Origin: DASUCS01 sp041166385
GTDB taxonomy: Bacteria; Actinomycetota; Acidimicrobiia; Acidimicrobiales; JACDCH01
Length of the DNA: 64,000 nt
Assembly: GCA_041166385.1 (NCBI GenBank)
Contig: JBEEFW010000021.1
Coordinates: 37,831-101,830 of the forward strand
Direction of reading: 5' to 3'
Part shown: positions 16,179-23,903 of the stretch, in pieces
Layout of the letters: every line of letters begins with the position of its first letter
Numbering within the stretch: the stretch's first letter is position 1
The notes under the pieces: model-generated
The model's database searches: none
Told to the model about the DNA's origin: nothing
Seen by the model: only the letters and a program-made list of their open reading frames with translations
Made by a program: the position numbers and the translations under genes

Positions 16179-18149
16179 CTAGGTTTGGGCCGCGACCACC
16201 CGCTCGGCTCGCGAGATGAACCACTCCGGGAGACGGTCGACCGGCATCGGTCGGGCCATCAGGAAACCTTGTGCAATGTCGCACCCGGTGTGCCGCAGCA
16301 TCGTGAGCGTCTCCTCGGTCTCGACGCCCTCGCCGACCACACTCAACGAGAGGTTGTGTCCGAGGTCGACGATCGAGCGCACGATCGCGGCGTGCGCGGC
16401 GTTGACGAGCATGTCGGTCACGAAGCTCTTGTCGATCTTCAGCTCATGGATCGGCAGCGCCGAGAGGTAACCGAGCGACGTCTGGCCGCTGCCGAAGTCG
16501 TCGAGGCTGATCCTCACGCCGAAATCGCTGAGCGTGGCGAGCGTGGTGGCGGCGCGGTCGGGATCGGCGAGCAACGACGTCTCCGTGATCTCGATGATGA
16601 GGCGGTCGGCGGCCATGTCGAGGCGGCGCAACGTTCGGATGACGACATCCGCGAAGTCAGGGCTCGAGAGGTTGCGGGCTGACACGTTGACCGCAACCGC
16701 AAGGGGGTCATCGTCCACCCGCAAGTGGTGTGTCTCGACCAGTGCCCGAGCGAGGACCCAGTCAGTGAGCTTGTCGATCAGGTCCGTCTGCTCGGCGAGG
16801 GGCAGGAAGCTGTCGGGGTAGAGGAGTCCGTGCGTCGGGTGTTGCCAACGAACGAGCGCCTCGATCGCCTCCACGCGCCCGTCGACCAGCGACTCCTTCG
16901 GCTGGTAGTGCAGCTCGAGCTGTCCGTCGTCGATCGCATGCCGGAGTTGCGCGACGAGTTCGAGCTTCGACGCGTCGTAGTGATCGTGTTCGGAGTCGTA
17001 GCGCAGGATCCCGAGGTGCTTCGCCTTGGCCATGTACATGGCGACGTCGGCGTGCTGGAGCAACTCGTCGACCTCGACGCCGTCGAATGGCGCGACGACG
17101 TACCCGATGCTCGCTTCGAGGGACAGCGGCAGCCCGCTCACCTCGACCTCACGATCGATCACGGCTCGCAGCGCGGCCAGCTCACGACTCGGGTCGCGCA
17201 GGTCGCGCAGGATCACACCGAACTCGTCGCCTCCCAAGCGGGCGATGGTGTCGCAACCGCGGGCCTCGGCGCCGAGCCGGCGGGCGAGCTCCGCCAGCAC
17301 GTGGTCGCCGTTGTGGTGCCCGAGCGTGTCGTTGACCTCCTTGAACCGATCGAGGTCGATGATGGCGATCGTGACCGGCTCGCGGTTCAGCTCGGCGTCG
17401 CGCAACGCGGCTTCGGCGCGCCGGAGGAACAGCGTGCGGTTCGGGAGATCGGTCAATGTGTCGTGCTCGGCCATGAACCCATTGATCGCGACTTGGCGGC
17501 GCAGGCCGCGACTCACCGAGATCGAGATCACGAACAAGGCGACGTACAGCGCGGCCAACCCGAGCACGAGGTTGCGGTACAGGTTCGAGAGTGCGGCGTT
17601 GACGTCGTCGTTGATCGGTCCGTAGGGGAGGTACGACTCGAGCACGCCGATGAGCGCGCCGTCCGAGTTCTTGAGTGGGACGTACACCTCGATGGCCTGG
17701 ACGCCCTTCGGGCCGGCATCGTCGGTGTCCGTGTTGATACGGGTGAGCAACGCGACCGTCTCACCTTTCGCCGCGTCCATCGCCTCGTCGTCCGGTTCGC
17801 CCGAGAACCCGGAGCCATCGTCGGAGAACACGACCCTGCCGTCGAGGTCGCGCAAGCGCAGGCGTAGGACTTGGCCGTCCTTCGACGTGAGGTTCACGAG
17901 CTTGTGGAGGTTGGTGTCCTCTGTCGAGGTCAGCGGCTCGTCCAACGGCCGGCCGTCGAGCAGCGGCTCGATGCCCGCCTCGGCCAGCAGCAGCGCCTTC
18001 GAGCGGCCTTGGGCGAGGCCGCGATCCTGGGCCTCGGAGCGGTAGGTGAACGCCAGGGCCACCCCCAGCAGGATCACCGGCAGTAAGCACACGGCCGCGT
18101 GCACCGCGAACAGTCGCAACACGGACCGCGATGCCCGGGCACCCCTCAC
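16179..18149 (-). CDS. Membrane GGDEF-EAL cyclic-di-GMP protein
   Basis: A 656-residue bifunctional-type regulator. Order: membrane helix around residues 10-35, an extracytoplasmic sensor of about 155 residues, a second helix around 192-214, GGDEF domain (ARLGGDEFGVIL near 308) and EAL domain (EAIEALVRW near 430, DDFGSGQTSL, VVGEGVETEE). Both catalytic signatures are intact, so synthesis, hydrolysis or both of c-di-GMP are possible. The periplasmic part resembles CHASE-like or sCache sensors but has no recognisable ligand motif. The start is GTG 18149. Confidence 0.93.
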   Translation of the reverse strand: MRGARASRSVLRLFAVHAAVCLLPVILLGVALAFTYRSEAQDRGLAQGRSKALLLAEAGIEPLLDGRPLDEPLTSTEDTNLHKLVNLTSKDGQVLRLRLRDLDGRVVFSDDGSGFSGEPDDEAMDAAKGETVALLTRINTDTDDAGPKGVQAIEVYVPLKNSDGALIGVLESYLPYGPINDDVNAALSNLYRNLVLGLAALYVALFVISISVSRGLRRQVAINGFMAEHDTLTDLPNRTLFLRRAEAALRDAELNREPVTIAIIDLDRFKEVNDTLGHHNGDHVLAELARRLGAEARGCDTIARLGGDEFGVILRDLRDPSRELAALRAVIDREVEVSGLPLSLEASIGYVVAPFDGVEVDELLQHADVAMYMAKAKHLGILRYDSEHDHYDASKLELVAQLRHAIDDGQLELHYQPKESLVDGRVEAIEALVRWQHPTHGLLYPDSFLPLAEQTDLIDKLTDWVLARALVETHHLRVDDDPLAVAVNVSARNLSSPDFADVVIRTLRRLDMAADRLIIEITETSLLADPDRAATTLATLSDFGVRISLDDFGSGQTSLGYLSALPIHELKIDKSFVTDMLVNAAHAAIVRSIVDLGHNLSLSVVGEGVETEETLTMLRHTGCDIAQGFLMARPMPVDRLPEWFISRAERVVAAQT

Positions 18150-18324
18150 CCCCGAGTAATCGGCCGCCTCACCTCTGGACTACAGAAGTCGGCCCGAATT
18201 GCAACAATGGGAAGCTGACACCCGCCCCCACAGCCTCCGGCCGCTGTGGCTACGGTGCTGGTGGAAGCGGGTAGAGCCTCGCCGTCTCGCCTTTTTGGGG
18301 CGTGAGTTTCTAAGGTAGGTCCCT

Positions 18325-18603
18325 ATGGGTGCGCAGCGAACGACGTTTGACAAGCTCCAGCGCGACCGCGCCAAGAAGGCGAAGCAAGCCGCCAAGCGCG
18401 AACGCCGGCAGGAGAAATCCGCCGAAAACGGTGAAGAGACCGATGCCGACATCTCGCTCCCCGCGGGTGAAGGCGCACTCACCGCCGCCGAGCTCATGCA
18501 GCAGGTAGAGGCCATCACTCGACGCCTCGAGGCGGGCACGATCTCGCTCGAGGACTTCGAGGACGCCAAAGCCGACCTGATGGAGCGTCTGCCCATCGAC
18601 TGA
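18325..18603 (+). CDS. Small basic protein with SHOCT-like C-terminus
   Basis: A 92-residue protein. The first 35 residues are strongly basic and helical (DRAKKAKQAAKRERRQEK). An acidic stretch follows, and the C-terminus LEAGTISLEDFEDAKADL resembles the SHOCT helical hairpin, where a Gly-thr-ile-ser/thr turn precedes EF..K. No transmembrane segment is present. It is monocistronic, with its own 175 bp upstream region opposite the GGDEF-EAL gene. Function unknown; SHOCT segments usually mediate oligomerisation. Confidence 0.7.
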   Translation: MGAQRTTFDKLQRDRAKKAKQAAKRERRQEKSAENGEETDADISLPAGEGALTAAELMQQVEAITRRLEAGTISLEDFEDAKADLMERLPID

Positions 18604-18624
18604 CGCGCTGTTTCGGATGACCGC

Positions 18625-18652
18625 TTGACAACAGCTGAAAATGCATGAGAAT
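18625..18652 (+). promoter_or_regulatory. Putative sigma70-type promoter for the WXG100 gene
   Basis: A perfect TTGACA at 18625-18630, 16 bases, then GAGAAT (18647-18652) as a -10-like hexamer. Two near-identical 10-base units (GAAAATGCAT and GAGAATGCAT, each ending in the palindrome ATGCAT) overlap the -10 region, which could be an operator. The start of the WXG100 gene follows 34 bases later with its own GGGGAAAGG. Confidence 0.45.
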
Positions 18653-18685
18653 GCATGAAACACTCAGTTGGGGAAAGGTTGTCTC

Positions 18686-18964
18686 ATGGCAATGCGCGTA
18701 CTCGCCGACCCGGTGGCCAAGGAACGGATCCTGCAGTTCCGCACCGTGCTCGACAGCGGCTTCATCGAGTCGATCCAGCAACTGCTGACGGGAGGCGACG
18801 ATCTCTCACAGCCGTGTTTCTGGGACGGCCCGAAGGCCAAGGAGTTCCAAGGGATCTGGCCGGGCCTGCGCCAGTCACTGCTCGACGCCCACGCCGACCT
18901 GGCGGTGCTGGCGGGATCGATCGACTCGATCACCACCCAGATCATGACCGCCGGCGGCGGCTAG
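18686..18964 (+). CDS. WXG100-like small protein, orphan
   Basis: A 92-residue predicted helical hairpin. PCFWDGPKAKEFQ near residue 46 is a W-x-G turn between two amphipathic helices. Length and layout match WXG100/ESAT-6-like proteins exported by type VII systems. No EccC, EccB or PE/PPE-like gene lies in the window, and a C-terminal YxxxD/E export signal is not evident. The start ATG 18686 has GGGGAAAGG upstream. An in-frame ATG at 18668 is possible but less likely. The gene stands alone, followed at once by a strong hairpin. Secretion is inferred from family, not shown. Confidence 0.65.
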   Translation: MAMRVLADPVAKERILQFRTVLDSGFIESIQQLLTGGDDLSQPCFWDGPKAKEFQGIWPGLRQSLLDAHADLAVLAGSIDSITTQIMTAGGG

Positions 18965-18972
18965 ATCGTTTT

Positions 18973-19012
18973 CCCACTCAGACGTACACATTTCTGTGTA
19001 CGTCTGAGTGGG
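18973..19012. terminator. Perfect 18-bp stem-loop between convergent genes (dispersed palindrome copy A)
   Basis: The arms CCCACTCAGACGTACACA (18973-18990) and its exact reverse complement (18995-19012) are separated by a TTTC loop and followed by ATTTCG. It fills the gap between the convergent WXG100 and ferritin-like genes and is well placed as a bidirectional terminator. A near-identical palindrome with a compensatory change occurs at 30644. Confidence 0.7.
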
Positions 19013-19018
19013 ATTTCG

Positions 19019-19552
19019 TCATTCGCCGAAGTTCTCCATGAGGTTGAGCAGGTCGTCGGCGTGCTCCTCCTCGACGGCGAGGATCGTCTCGAGCATGCGC
19101 CGGGTGGTCACGTCGTTGTCGCCGAGCCAGCGGATGACTTCGCTGTAGGACTCGATCGCGATGCGCTCGGCGACGAGGTCTTCCTTGAGCATCTCGGGGA
19201 TCGTGTTGCTGGCGTCGTATTGCGCATGGCTGCGGGTCGTGAGGCCGTCGGGATCGAAGTTCGGCTCGCCTTGGAGTTGGGTGATGCGGAGCGCGATCTG
19301 ATCAGCGTGACCCTGTTCTTCGGTCGCGTGCTGCAGGAATTCGGCTGCGACGGCCTGTGAATGAATGCCACGCGCTGTGAAGTAGTGGCGCTTGTACCGC
19401 AGCACGCAGACGATCTCGGTCGCCAAGGCCTCGTTCAACACCTCGATCACTCGTTCGCGGTCGGCACCGTAGGCCGACGTGATCGGACCTTCCTCGATCT
19501 TCTGTCGCGCGCGGTCTCGGAGGGTCTGGATGTCTGTCAGGAATTCGGCCAC
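19019..19552 (-). CDS. Ferritin-like diiron protein (bacterioferritin family)
   Basis: A 177-residue four-helix protein. Diiron ligands are visible as LNEALATEIVCVLRYKRHYF, ATEEQGHADQI (ExxH) and, in helix four, AVEEEHADDL (second ExxH), with LVAERIAIESY in helix three. This is a ferritin/bacterioferritin-like iron store or DNA-protecting mini-oxidase. No typical haem methionine is identified. The start is GTG 19552 with a poor ribosome-binding site. It is divergent from sigR by 55 bp, so both could respond to oxidative stress. Confidence 0.88.
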   Translation of the reverse strand: MAEFLTDIQTLRDRARQKIEEGPITSAYGADRERVIEVLNEALATEIVCVLRYKRHYFTARGIHSQAVAAEFLQHATEEQGHADQIALRITQLQGEPNFDPDGLTTRSHAQYDASNTIPEMLKEDLVAERIAIESYSEVIRWLGDNDVTTRRMLETILAVEEEHADDLLNLMENFGE

Positions 19553-19607
19553 GGGCGGAACCTACCCCTCTTCGGGGTTGTCACACCTCGGCGGTAGGGT
19601 GCCGTCG

Positions 19608-20168
19608 ATGGCCGACCAGGCGAAGTTTGCGGAGGAAGCAACGCCGTTCATGGACTCGCTCTACGCCGCGGCCATGCGCATGACCCGCAACCCGTCCGAT
19701 GCGGAAGACCTCGTACAGGAGACGTATCTCAAGGCCTATCGCGGCTTCGGGGGCTACGAGGAAGGCACGAACCTCAAGGCGTGGTTGTACCGGATCCTCA
19801 CCAACACGTTCATCAACACGTACCGGGCGAAGAAGCGGCGGCCGATGGAGTCAGACCTCGACGAAGTCGAAGACCTCTATCTGTACCGGCGATTGGGCGG
19901 GCTCGAGGCGGCGGCGGCCGGTCGTAGCGCCGAGGACGAGCTGCTCGACATCTACACCGACGACGAGGTCAAGCGGGCCCTCGAAGAGCTCCCGGAGCAG
20001 TTCCGCATGGCCGTGATGCTGGCCGACGTCGAGGGTTTCAGCTACAAGGAGATCGCCGAGATCCTCGACATCCCGATCGGAACGGTGATGAGCAGATTGC
20101 ACCGGGGAAGAAAAGGACTGCAGAAGAAGTTGTGGGAGTACGCCGTAGCTCGCGGCCTTGTGGCATAA
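19608..20168 (+). CDS. sigR: ECF sigma factor of the SigR/SigH redox group
   Basis: A 186-residue group IV sigma factor. Region 2 is seen in MTRNPSDAEDLVQETYLKAYR and LYRILTNTFINTYR. Region 4 is seen in LPEQFRMAVMLADVEGFSYKEIAEIL and GTVMSRLHRGRKGLQKKL. This pattern and the downstream zinc anti-sigma gene match Streptomyces SigR and mycobacterial SigH, which drive thioredoxin and mycothiol genes under disulfide stress. The start is ATG 19608. A GGAAC and a GTT lie upstream, but their 15-base spacing is shorter than the usual SigR promoter. Confidence 0.92.
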   Translation: MADQAKFAEEATPFMDSLYAAAMRMTRNPSDAEDLVQETYLKAYRGFGGYEEGTNLKAWLYRILTNTFINTYRAKKRRPMESDLDEVEDLYLYRRLGGLEAAAAGRSAEDELLDIYTDDEVKRALEELPEQFRMAVMLADVEGFSYKEIAEILDIPIGTVMSRLHRGRKGLQKKLWEYAVARGLVA

Positions 20169-20177
20169 CGGTGATCG

Positions 20178-20429
20178 ATGGCTGACGGAAACTGCGACGA
20201 CGCTCTGCACGAGTTGTACGGCTACCTCGATGGTGAGCTGACGGTCGAGCGGCGCATCACGATCCAGCACCACCTCGACGACTGCCCTCCCTGTTACGAG
20301 GCGTTCGACTTCGAGGCCGAGCTGCGGGTCGTGATCGCCCGGAAGTGCACCGAGACGGTCCCCGAGTCGCTGAAAGAGCGCATCGCCGAGGCCATCCGTC
20401 AGGAAGCCACGCCCGAATCCTCCAGCTGA
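20178..20429 (+). CDS. rsrA: RsrA-type zinc anti-sigma factor
   Basis: An 83-residue ZAS protein. Zinc ligands appear as GNCDDAL near the N-terminus and HHLDDCPPCYEAFDFE (HxxxCxxC). Known RsrA/RshA proteins hold their sigma factor until oxidation links the cysteines, releasing zinc and the sigma factor. It is 9 bp downstream of sigR and certainly its partner. The start ATG 20178 is preceded by a weak Shine-Dalgarno, in keeping with translational coupling. Confidence 0.9.
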   Translation: MADGNCDDALHELYGYLDGELTVERRITIQHHLDDCPPCYEAFDFEAELRVVIARKCTETVPESLKERIAEAIRQEATPESSS

Positions 20430-20469
20430 TTTCGCGTCACGCCGTCGGCTCCCTCTACGATCCCGGCCG

Positions 20470-20598
20470 ATGCATCTCGCCGTCATCTGGCATTTCTGGA
20501 TCGGGCTCGTGTTCTTCGTGCTCTCGCTGGTCGTCGTGGCCGCGGTGATCGTCGGGTACCTCGTGCGAGTGCAGTCGCTGAAGTACCCCAAGCGGTAG
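20470..20598 (+). CDS. 42-residue single-pass membrane protein
   Basis: A short open frame reading MHLAVIWHFWIGLVFFVLSL, then a Val/Ala-rich run and the basic tail SLKYPKR. A single transmembrane helix (about residues 10-32) with a positive C-terminus is evident. Codon use (GTC, GTG, CTC) is like the neighbours and the stop is TAG. It lies 40 bp after rsrA and 16 bp before the DUF2342 gene on the same strand, so it is probably transcribed. Function is unknown. Confidence 0.6.
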   Translation: MHLAVIWHFWIGLVFFVLSLVVVAAVIVGYLVRVQSLKYPKR

Positions 20599-20614
20599 CG
20601 ATAGCTTCAGGGCC

Positions 20615-21688
20615 ATGCCAGCGCCCGTCGATTGGGATCTCGCCGAGCGGATCGCGGTGCGAGTCGGGGGACGGGAGCCTTTCGCCGAGTCGTACCACTA
20701 TGCCTCGCTGCTGCCCGACTTCGAGGAGCTGACGGCCGAGGCCGAGGAGCTCGTCTTTGCTGCGACCGGCCTGCGATCACTGTCAGGACCGGCCCGCGCT
20801 CGGGTCACGGATCGCGCTGGATGGGTGCGGGCCAACATCGCGTCGTTCTCGCGATTGCTCCGGCCCCTCACCGACAAGCTCGGTGAGCGCATGGGCGACG
20901 GCAAGCTCACGCCGGTCGCGCGCCGAGCCACCGGCGCGGAGCTCGGCTTGCTGCTCGGATGGATGAGCACGCGGGTCCTTGGTCAGTACGACTTGCTGAT
21001 CGTCGAAGACGAGAACCCGGAAGACCAGGACATCGTCTACTACGTGGGTCCGAACGTCATTGCGCTCGAGAAGCGCTTCGCATTCCCCCCGCGCGAGTTC
21101 CGGTTGTGGCTGGCCCTGCACGAGGTCACGCACCGGGCGCAGTTCACTGGCGTGCCCTGGTTGCGCGGCCACTTCCTGTCGCTGGTCGAGCGCAGCCTCG
21201 ACACCGTCGAGCCGGATCCCAAACGCTTCATGGTCGCCTTGCGCCGAGTGATCGAGAGCTCGCGCGAAGGTCGCAGTGCCCTGGAGGACGGCGGGCTCGT
21301 CGCGTTGCTCGCCACACCGGAACAGGGTGAATTGCTCCAGCAGATCGGCGGGATGATGAGCCTGCTGGAAGGGCATGGCGACGTCACCATGGATCGCGCC
21401 GGCGCCGGGCTCATCCCGAGCGCCGAGCGCTTCAGCCGAGTGCTGCGGCAACGCCGGCAACAAGGCAGCGCCATGGCGAAGATCGTGCAGCGGCTGCTCG
21501 GCTTCGAGGCGAAGCTCAATCAGTACGAGCAGGGCGAGAAGTTCATCGCGGCAGTGGAGGCCGTAGGCGGGCCCGAGCTGCTCAACCGCGCGTTTGCCGC
21601 TCCGGAGTTGCTCCCGAGCCTGGCTGAGATCCGGGATCCGCAGTCGTGGATCGGGCGGGTCGCTGTCGCGCGCGCGGCCGCGGTATAG
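20615..21688 (+). CDS. DUF2342 zinc-dependent metalloprotease-like protein
   Basis: A 357-residue predicted hydrolase. LALHEVTHRAQFTGV contains HExxH, and EGHGDVTMD about 120 residues later gives a third acidic/histidine ligand. N-terminal AERIAVRVGGREPF matches the family (Rv3626c-like, also called F420-biosynthesis-associated). In mycobacteria the homologue sits directly upstream of tilS-hpt-ftsH, as here except for the inserted response regulator. Substrate unknown. Confidence 0.88.
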   Translation: MPAPVDWDLAERIAVRVGGREPFAESYHYASLLPDFEELTAEAEELVFAATGLRSLSGPARARVTDRAGWVRANIASFSRLLRPLTDKLGERMGDGKLTPVARRATGAELGLLLGWMSTRVLGQYDLLIVEDENPEDQDIVYYVGPNVIALEKRFAFPPREFRLWLALHEVTHRAQFTGVPWLRGHFLSLVERSLDTVEPDPKRFMVALRRVIESSREGRSALEDGGLVALLATPEQGELLQQIGGMMSLLEGHGDVTMDRAGAGLIPSAERFSRVLRQRRQQGSAMAKIVQRLLGFEAKLNQYEQGEKFIAAVEAVGGPELLNRAFAAPELLPSLAEIRDPQSWIGRVAVARAAAV

Positions 21689-21697
21689 GCCCGGCGC

Positions 21698-22453
21698 ATG
21701 GCCACGATCCTGATCGTCGACGACGAGCCGGATATCCGGCTGCTCACCAAGCTCAATCTCGAGCGCGACGGTCACCGCATCGTCACTGCGAGCAACGGGG
21801 CCGAGGCGCTGGCCGCGGTACAAGAGGCGCCGCCCGACCTGATCCTGCTCGACGTGATGATGCCGGAAGTCGACGGCTGGGCCGTGCTCGACCAGCTGAA
21901 GGCGCACCTCGGCAAGCCGATCAGCGACATCCCGGTGATCCTGCTCACCGCGCTCGGCAGCCCCCTCGATCGGGTCAAGGGCGGTATCGAGGGCGCGGTC
22001 CGCTACATGACGAAGCCCATCGACCTCGACGAGCTCCGCAACGCGGTGACCGAGGCGTTGAACGCGCCGGAGAACACGCAGCGCCGGAAGGCGCAAGGCA
22101 AGGCTCTCGAGATGCTGGCCCGCATCGAGAGCAACGTGTCGCCGACCGCGGCCGACACCGCGCCGCGCCCGCGACTCAGCGGGCTCGAGCGCGGCCCGGA
22201 GCCGCCGCGGCCGAGCGCGCCGACCGCTGGACAGCAAGCGGCCGCCAACCTCGATCAACTCACCGTGAAGCAACGCGAGCTGCTCGAGGCGGTGTGGCGG
22301 GCGCCAACGGTGATGGAAGCGGCGGCATCGCTGCACATGAGCCGCTCCAACGTCTACTCGAGCCTGCGCCGTATCAGTCGCAAGCTCGGCACGAAGTCGG
22401 TGCGCGAGTTGCTGCACCTCGTGCGCCACGGCGACCTGTTCCCGAAGGAATGA
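21698..22453 (+). CDS. Response regulator, REC plus LuxR-type HTH
   Basis: A 251-residue protein. The REC domain (about 1-120) has ILIVDDEPDIR (acidic pocket), ILLDVMMPEVDGW (phospho-Asp), LLTALGSP (Thr) and MTKPIDLDEL (Lys). A proline-rich linker of about 45 residues follows. The C-terminal helix-turn-helix (LTVKQRELLEAVW, then MEAAASLHMSRSNVYSSLRR) is LuxR/GerE-like but divergent. No sensor kinase is adjacent. Its stop overlaps the tilS ATG by 4 bp, an unusual coupling of a signalling gene to tRNA modification. Confidence 0.88.
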   Translation: MATILIVDDEPDIRLLTKLNLERDGHRIVTASNGAEALAAVQEAPPDLILLDVMMPEVDGWAVLDQLKAHLGKPISDIPVILLTALGSPLDRVKGGIEGAVRYMTKPIDLDELRNAVTEALNAPENTQRRKAQGKALEMLARIESNVSPTAADTAPRPRLSGLERGPEPPRPSAPTAGQQAAANLDQLTVKQRELLEAVWRAPTVMEAAASLHMSRSNVYSSLRRISRKLGTKSVRELLHLVRHGDLFPKE

Positions 22454-23325
22454 CCGACGCGGCGGTCGATTCGCTGCTCGCCCGCTGCCGGTTTCCCGCA
22501 CCTGAGTCGGCGGCGGCCTGCGCGGTGTCGGGCGGCGCGGACTCGCTCGCGCTGCTCGTGCTCGCGTGCGCGGCAGGCTGTGCCGTGACTGCTGTGCACG
22601 TCGACCATGGTCTGCGCGATGGCTCCGATCGTGAGGCGGATGTGGTCGCGGCGGCGGCGCAACGATTCGGAGCGAGGTTCGAGGCGTGCACGGTCGAGGT
22701 CGCCGCCGGGCCGAACGTGGAGGCGCGGGCGCGCGCCGCTCGCTATCGCGTGCTGCCGCCCGACGTGCTCACCGGCCACACGGCCGACGATCAAGCGGAG
22801 ACGGTGTTGCTCAACCTGATGCGAGGCGCCGCGCTCGACGGCCTGCGCGGTATGCCCGCCGAGCGGCGTCCGTTGATTGGGATTCGCAGGGCCGACACGC
22901 ATGCGTTGTGCGCGGCGCTCGGGCTCGAACCGGTGAACGATCTGAGCAACGACGATCGATCGCTGCGCCGCAATCGAGTGCGGCACGAGCTGTTGCCACT
23001 GCTCGACTCGATCGCGGCGCGAGATGTGGCCCCGGTGATCGGCCGTCAGGCTGAGCTGCTCGGCGACGACGCCGCGCTGCTCGACGCGTTGAGCGAGACG
23101 ATCGAGCCCACCGACGTGAAGTCGTTGCAGGCGGCGCCTCCACCCCTCGCGCGTCGGGCTGTGCGGGCGTGGCTGCGCGGCGGCTCCGATGCCGAACACC
23201 ATCCGCCTGACGCCGCGACGGTCGAGCGGGTGCTGGCGGTCGCGCGCGGCGAGTCGAAGGCTTCGGACATCGGCGGCGGACGACGTGTCGTGCGCTCGCA
23301 CGGACGGCTTACGATCACGCCGTGA
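22450..23325 (+). CDS. tilS: tRNA(Ile)-lysidine synthetase
   Basis: A 291-residue ATP-dependent enzyme that converts the wobble cytidine of the AUA-reading tRNA-Ile to lysidine. The PP-loop VSGGADSLALL is present at residues 28-38, followed by VHVDHGLRDGS, TGHTADDQAETVLLNL and NDLSNDDRSLRRNRVRHELL. The protein is short, lacking the extended C-terminal domains of long TilS, as in other actinobacteria. ATG 22450 overlaps the response-regulator stop. hpt follows 7 bp later. Confidence 0.93.
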   Translation: MTDAAVDSLLARCRFPAPESAAACAVSGGADSLALLVLACAAGCAVTAVHVDHGLRDGSDREADVVAAAAQRFGARFEACTVEVAAGPNVEARARAARYRVLPPDVLTGHTADDQAETVLLNLMRGAALDGLRGMPAERRPLIGIRRADTHALCAALGLEPVNDLSNDDRSLRRNRVRHELLPLLDSIAARDVAPVIGRQAELLGDDAALLDALSETIEPTDVKSLQAAPPPLARRAVRAWLRGGSDAEHHPPDAATVERVLAVARGESKASDIGGGRRVVRSHGRLTITP

Positions 23326-23332
23326 TCGATTC

Positions 23333-23851
23333 ATGACGGTTGGCGATGTCGTTGTCGGCGAGGACGAGCTCAAGGGACGCATCGCTGAGCTGGGCAAGGA
23401 GATCACGGCCGACTACGACGGACGGGCCCCCCTGCTCGTCGGTGTCCTCAAGGGCGCCTTCGTCTTCATGAGCGACCTCGCTCGCCAGATCGATCTGCCG
23501 CTCGAGGTCGACTTCATGGCCGTCTCGTCGTACGGGAGCTCGACCAAGACCAGCGGGATCGTGCGGATCGTCAAGGATCTCGATCTCGACCTCGTCGATC
23601 GACACGTGATCATCGTCGAGGACATCGTGGACTCGGGGCTGACGCTGCGGTGGTTGCGCCGGAACCTCGCTTCGCGCAACCCGACCAGCGTCGAGGTCTG
23701 CGCCCTGCTCGTGAAGGACGGCCTGCAGCGCGACGACCCCGACCTCAAGTACGTCGGCTTCCACATCCCGCCCGATTTCGTGGTCGGCTACGGACTCGAT
23801 GTGAACCAGCGCCATCGCAATCTCCCGTCGATTCGCCGCTGGGTCGAGTGA
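23333..23851 (+). CDS. hpt: Hypoxanthine phosphoribosyltransferase
   Basis: A 172-residue purine-salvage enzyme using PRPP to make IMP/GMP. LLVGVLKGAFVFMSDLAR, VSSYGSSTKTSG and the PRPP loop VIIVEDIVDSGLTL are all canonical, as is the C-terminal FVVGYGLDVNQRHRNLP. The tilS-hpt-ftsH order is conserved across Gram-positive bacteria. The start is ATG 23333, the only in-frame candidate close to tilS. Confidence 0.96.
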   Translation: MTVGDVVVGEDELKGRIAELGKEITADYDGRAPLLVGVLKGAFVFMSDLARQIDLPLEVDFMAVSSYGSSTKTSGIVRIVKDLDLDLVDRHVIIVEDIVDSGLTLRWLRRNLASRNPTSVEVCALLVKDGLQRDDPDLKYVGFHIPPDFVVGYGLDVNQRHRNLPSIRRWVE

Positions 23852-23903
23852 CCTTCGAGCGGAAAGGAAACCCGGCGCGGACGGCCGGTAGCCTCTCGGG
23901 GCC

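Noticed and set aside
19557..19579. SigR-type autoregulatory promoter (GGAAC...GTT) before sigR
   Set aside because: The spacing is 15 bases instead of about 18. Too weak to list as a promoter.
20783..22501. 572-codon minus-strand frame over DUF2342 and the response regulator
   Set aside because: No domain signatures, composition typical of reverse-complement shadow. Both plus-strand genes have intact motifs.
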